Made by a program: the position numbers and the translations under genes
Assembly (NCBI GenBank): GCA_024114885.1
Contig: CP099427.1
Span: 2,096,001 to 2,160,000, forward strand
Direction of reading: 5' to 3'
Length of the DNA stretch: 64,000 bases
From: Septoria linicola
Lineage: Eukaryota; Ascomycota; Dothideomycetes; Mycosphaerellales; Mycosphaerellaceae
Shown here: positions 63,212 to 64,000 of the stretch, piece by piece
Layout: each line of letters begins with the position of its first letter
Position numbering within the stretch: the first letter of the stretch is position 1
Notes under the pieces: model-generated
Told to the model about the DNA's origin: nothing
Seen by the model: the letters and a program-made list of their open reading frames with translations, nothing else
Databases searched by the model: none

Positions 63212-64000
63212 CTATCTATCGACTGGCAGTATGACCTTGCACGCATGGCATGGCCCTTCGGCGCGATGAGAAAAGTGTTCTCCAACTTGCATACTCTCCA
63301 CTGTCGTCGAAGCAGCCAGCTTCGCGCCTCTACATTCCCGAAAAAACGTCGCTGTCGCTATGCGAAGTTCCTGGTATCACAAGCTCAGCGCAACATTAGG
63401 CAGTATCGGAAGACTATCGGCATAGTCACATACCATATACGCCAGATTCAGCCCGATACAAACTCTTGTCCCAGGTCCAAACGGACTCCAGACTGCTTTG
63501 ATGTCCTCTCTCTTTTCAAAGCTCTCTACCAACCACCTTTTCTGATCGAACTTCTCCGGCTCTGGCCAGACGCTAGGGTCGCGATGCGCCGACCATGCTT
63601 GTGTGTTTACTACTGTTTCAGCTGCTATCTGATATCCACCCAGAGTCGCACCACCTTCTGGAGGCGTAACTCTCGGTAGTGCAGCAGGTGCAGCACCATA
63701 GAGTCTCAAATGTCTCCCTAATCACCGCCGTCAAGATGGGCAAACCTTCGAGCTGCTCATCTGTAAAGGGCTCGTCCAACCTGGCGACTTCGTCTTCGAG
63801 CTTCCTCCTGCAAGATAGGATCCGAGAGCACAGCCCAGATAAGAAAAGTCATCGTCGTAGCAGTCGTATCCATTCCCGCAAACAGGAAAGTCCCCGCATG
63901 CAAGACAATCTCCTCCTTCGTGAGAGATGTCTTGTCGTCTTCGGCTTCGGCAGTGATCTGAGAGAAGATATTTTTCGAAGTGGACTTTGTCGAGCTGTTC
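63212..64000 (-). pseudogene. cytochrome P450, 3' half, two one-base frame breaks
   Basis: The gene enters from the right edge. From 64000 to about 63801 the frame shows the I-helix motif AGMDTTATT. A one-base change near 63800 and another near 63708-63710 must be corrected to pass through LEDEVARLDEPFTDEQLEGL and VIRET to RLYGAAPAALPRV. The last part has the heme-binding loop FGPGTRVCIG (axial Cys). A 63-base intron (63371-63433, GTATGT…CCAG) then leads to exon 63370-63212, ending CHACKVILPVDR. It would be a microsomal monooxygenase. Both breaks look like single-base insertions within 95 bp, so a sequence error is as likely as true decay. Confidence 0.8.

Noticed and set aside
1..64000. CRISPR arrays, riboswitches, bacterial operons
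   Set aside because: No regularly spaced direct repeats or prokaryotic features were seen; gene structure is fungal.

Overview
This window looks like nuclear DNA of a filamentous ascomycete, most likely a dothideomycete (inference). The reasons are short introns of about 47-165 bp with GT..AG ends and CTRAY-like branch sites, signal-peptide proteins of fungal families (HsbA-like, hevein-type chitin binding, heme-thiolate peroxygenase), a fungal 'allergen-like' family, an F-box/BTB-rich background, and a transposon destroyed by repeat-induced-point-mutation (RIP) style C-to-T change. Nothing prokaryotic (operons, Shine-Dalgarno sites, CRISPR) was seen.

Layout. 1-2212: the 3' part of a hAT DNA transposon, heavily mutated but still readable, ending in unmutated subterminal repeats. 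2.7-13.6 kb: hypothetical genes, an F-box-like gene, a tRNA-like gene with a G-rich intron, an RNase H-fold gene with a reading-frame break, and an alpha/beta hydrolase. 15.5-16.2 kb: a small cysteine-rich secreted protein. 16.5-21.5 kb: three related genes of a family I do not recognise, each carrying two copies of a unit that starts with an IH..RD-like motif and ends in a cysteine cluster; the third copy has an internal TAG. 21.9-28.4 kb: a decaying stretch with a SNF2 helicase remnant, a zinc-knuckle ORF and two F-box genes, one with a frameshift and one with four in-frame TAG codons. 28.4-30.0 kb: a PARP-type ADP-ribosyltransferase. 32.6-38.0 kb: cell-surface genes (chitin-binding Ser/Thr-rich protein, HsbA-like protein) and a basic tail-anchored protein. 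39.0-43.4 kb: two genes with an allergen-like His-rich motif. 44.7-50.0 kb: BTB-like, two C2H2 zinc-finger genes and a hypothetical gene. 51.5-64 kb: the most ordinary gene space, with a secreted peroxygenase, an SRA-YDG protein, a PQ-loop vacuolar transporter, a MARVEL protein, two small proteins, a truncated type-II NADH dehydrogenase-like gene, a decayed membrane protein, a secreted SnoaL-like protein and the 3' half of a P450.

Two themes run through the window. First, several genes are open apart from TAG/TAA codons that fit CAG/CAA-to-TAG/TAA change, the RIP signature seen at full strength in the hAT element. Second, at least five genes are broken by a single-base insertion or deletion; this could be real decay or assembly error, and raw reads would decide. 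The strongest candidate for something undescribed is the three-gene double-unit cysteine family at 16516-21483. All functions are read from motifs by eye; no database search was possible.
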